Below, in pieces: positions 63,647-64,000 of a stretch of 64,000 bases of DNA. Origin of the DNA: Fredinandcohnia aciditolerans (GTDB lineage: Bacteria; Bacillota; Bacilli; Bacillales; Bacillaceae_L); the NCBI GenBank assembly GCA_003640645.1, contig QGHH01000015.1, forward strand, positions 62,001 through 126,000, in the 5' to 3' direction. The position numbers were made by a program, and so were the translations under genes. The notes under the pieces are model-generated. The model was not told the origin of the DNA, made no database searches, and was given only the letters and a program-made list of their open reading frames with translations. How positions within the stretch are numbered: the first letter of the stretch is position 1; every line of letters begins with the position of its first letter.

Positions 63647-64000
63647 ATGAAGTTTAGAAAAGCAATGGTATTGGTTCTGGTTTTTTCCTTATTTGCACCA
63701 TTTTTCTTGACCGGAAATGGAACGGCTCACGCTGCAGCAATCGATACGATCCCAAACACTACTAGGTATATGAAAGATTATGACAATAGTTTTCTATCTG
63801 TTTCTGGATATGCATCATTAGGGGTGAATGACCGAAGTGAATACATTGATACACCCTATTATCGACAGGTCAAGACCGAAAGAGAGTTTTTACAGGCCAT
63901 TTTGGATGCACAAGCTGGAAGTGTGAAAGTAATTGAAATCGCTAAGGACTTAAATTTTGGGTGGAAGAATCTAAATCTGAGTTCTGAGGAAACAAAAACG
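63647..64000 (+). CDS. secreted pectate lyase, family 1 type, cut by window end
   Basis: The first 118 codons show a signal peptide (AMVLVLVFSLFAPFFLTGNG, TAHAA) and a mature start TTRYMKDYDNSFLSVSGYAS, then EYIDTPYYRQVKTEREFLQA. This is how extracellular PL1 pectate lyases of Bacillus begin. GVKVIEIAKDLNFGW-like sequence opens the first beta-helix turn. The catalytic region lies beyond position 64000. AAAGGTGG precedes the ATG. Confidence 0.8.
   Translation, partial: MKFRKAMVLVLVFSLFAPFFLTGNGTAHAAAIDTIPNTTRYMKDYDNSFLSVSGYASLGVNDRSEYIDTPYYRQVKTEREFLQAILDAQAGSVKVIEIAKDLNFGWKNLNLSSEETKT

Overview
The window looks like the chromosome of a low-GC, endospore-forming Gram-positive bacterium of the family Bacillaceae. 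The grounds are AGGAGG-type ribosome binding sites, frequent TTG and GTG starts, a Spo0E-family phosphatase, a gamma-type spore-protein-like gene, two DUF3231 proteins, PaiA, a YkvS-like DUF2187 protein, a Bacillus-type Zur box and an S-box (SAM-I) riboswitch. I see no rRNA, tRNA, insertion sequence, prophage or CRISPR array. Most genes lie on the minus strand in short units separated by clear hairpin terminators. The content is accessory: many acetyltransferases, VOC proteins, small membrane proteins, antibiotic-related enzymes and nutrient-scavenging systems. Several genes are visibly decaying.

Layout. 0-6.5 kb: a GNAT cut by the window edge, DUF1697, a VOC protein, an M20 amidohydrolase and diaminopropionate ammonia-lyase next to the stump of a carbamoylase, then a TIM-barrel protein, a GNAT and a GyrI-like protein. 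6.6-12 kb: a 53-bp tandem repeat, then a sugar unit (cytosolic GH3 glycosidase, PTS-like permease, divergent AraC regulator). The permease has no IIB domain and its IIA phospho-histidine is replaced by tyrosine. 12-20.5 kb: a spore-protein-like gene, DUF3231, CBO0543-family membrane proteins, small enzymes, a permease gene broken by an inversion, and an RlmA-type 23S rRNA methyltransferase. That methyltransferase is preceded by a sigma-A promoter, a 14-residue leader peptide and a series of hairpins or terminators. 20.5-30.5 kb: a cupin, Nudix, VOC, hydrolase, AzlCD with its XRE-cupin regulator, a large unknown surface protein, DUF3189 and a diguanylate cyclase. 31-43.5 kb: rifampin phosphotransferase, PaiA, oligoendopeptidase F, a serine beta-lactamase-like protein, a DHFR-like protein and DUF3626. 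43.5-53 kb: a second DUF3231, UppP, Spo0E, the EhuBCDA ectoine-type ABC importer, and a zinc-binding lipoprotein behind three Zur boxes. 53-64 kb: D-serine ammonia-lyase, an ABC exporter with an associated surface protein, a two-component system, a double-domain AhpD-like protein behind a SAM-I riboswitch, and an AraC regulator divergent from a pectate lyase cut by the window end.

The observations I rate highest are the peptide-leader attenuator at about 19.86-20.32 kb, the PTS-derived permease that has lost both phospho-relay sites, the SAM riboswitch in front of an AhpD-like gene, the 53-bp tandem repeat, and the permease gene whose two parts now point in opposite directions. All calls come from reading the sequence and from memory of protein families; no database search was run.
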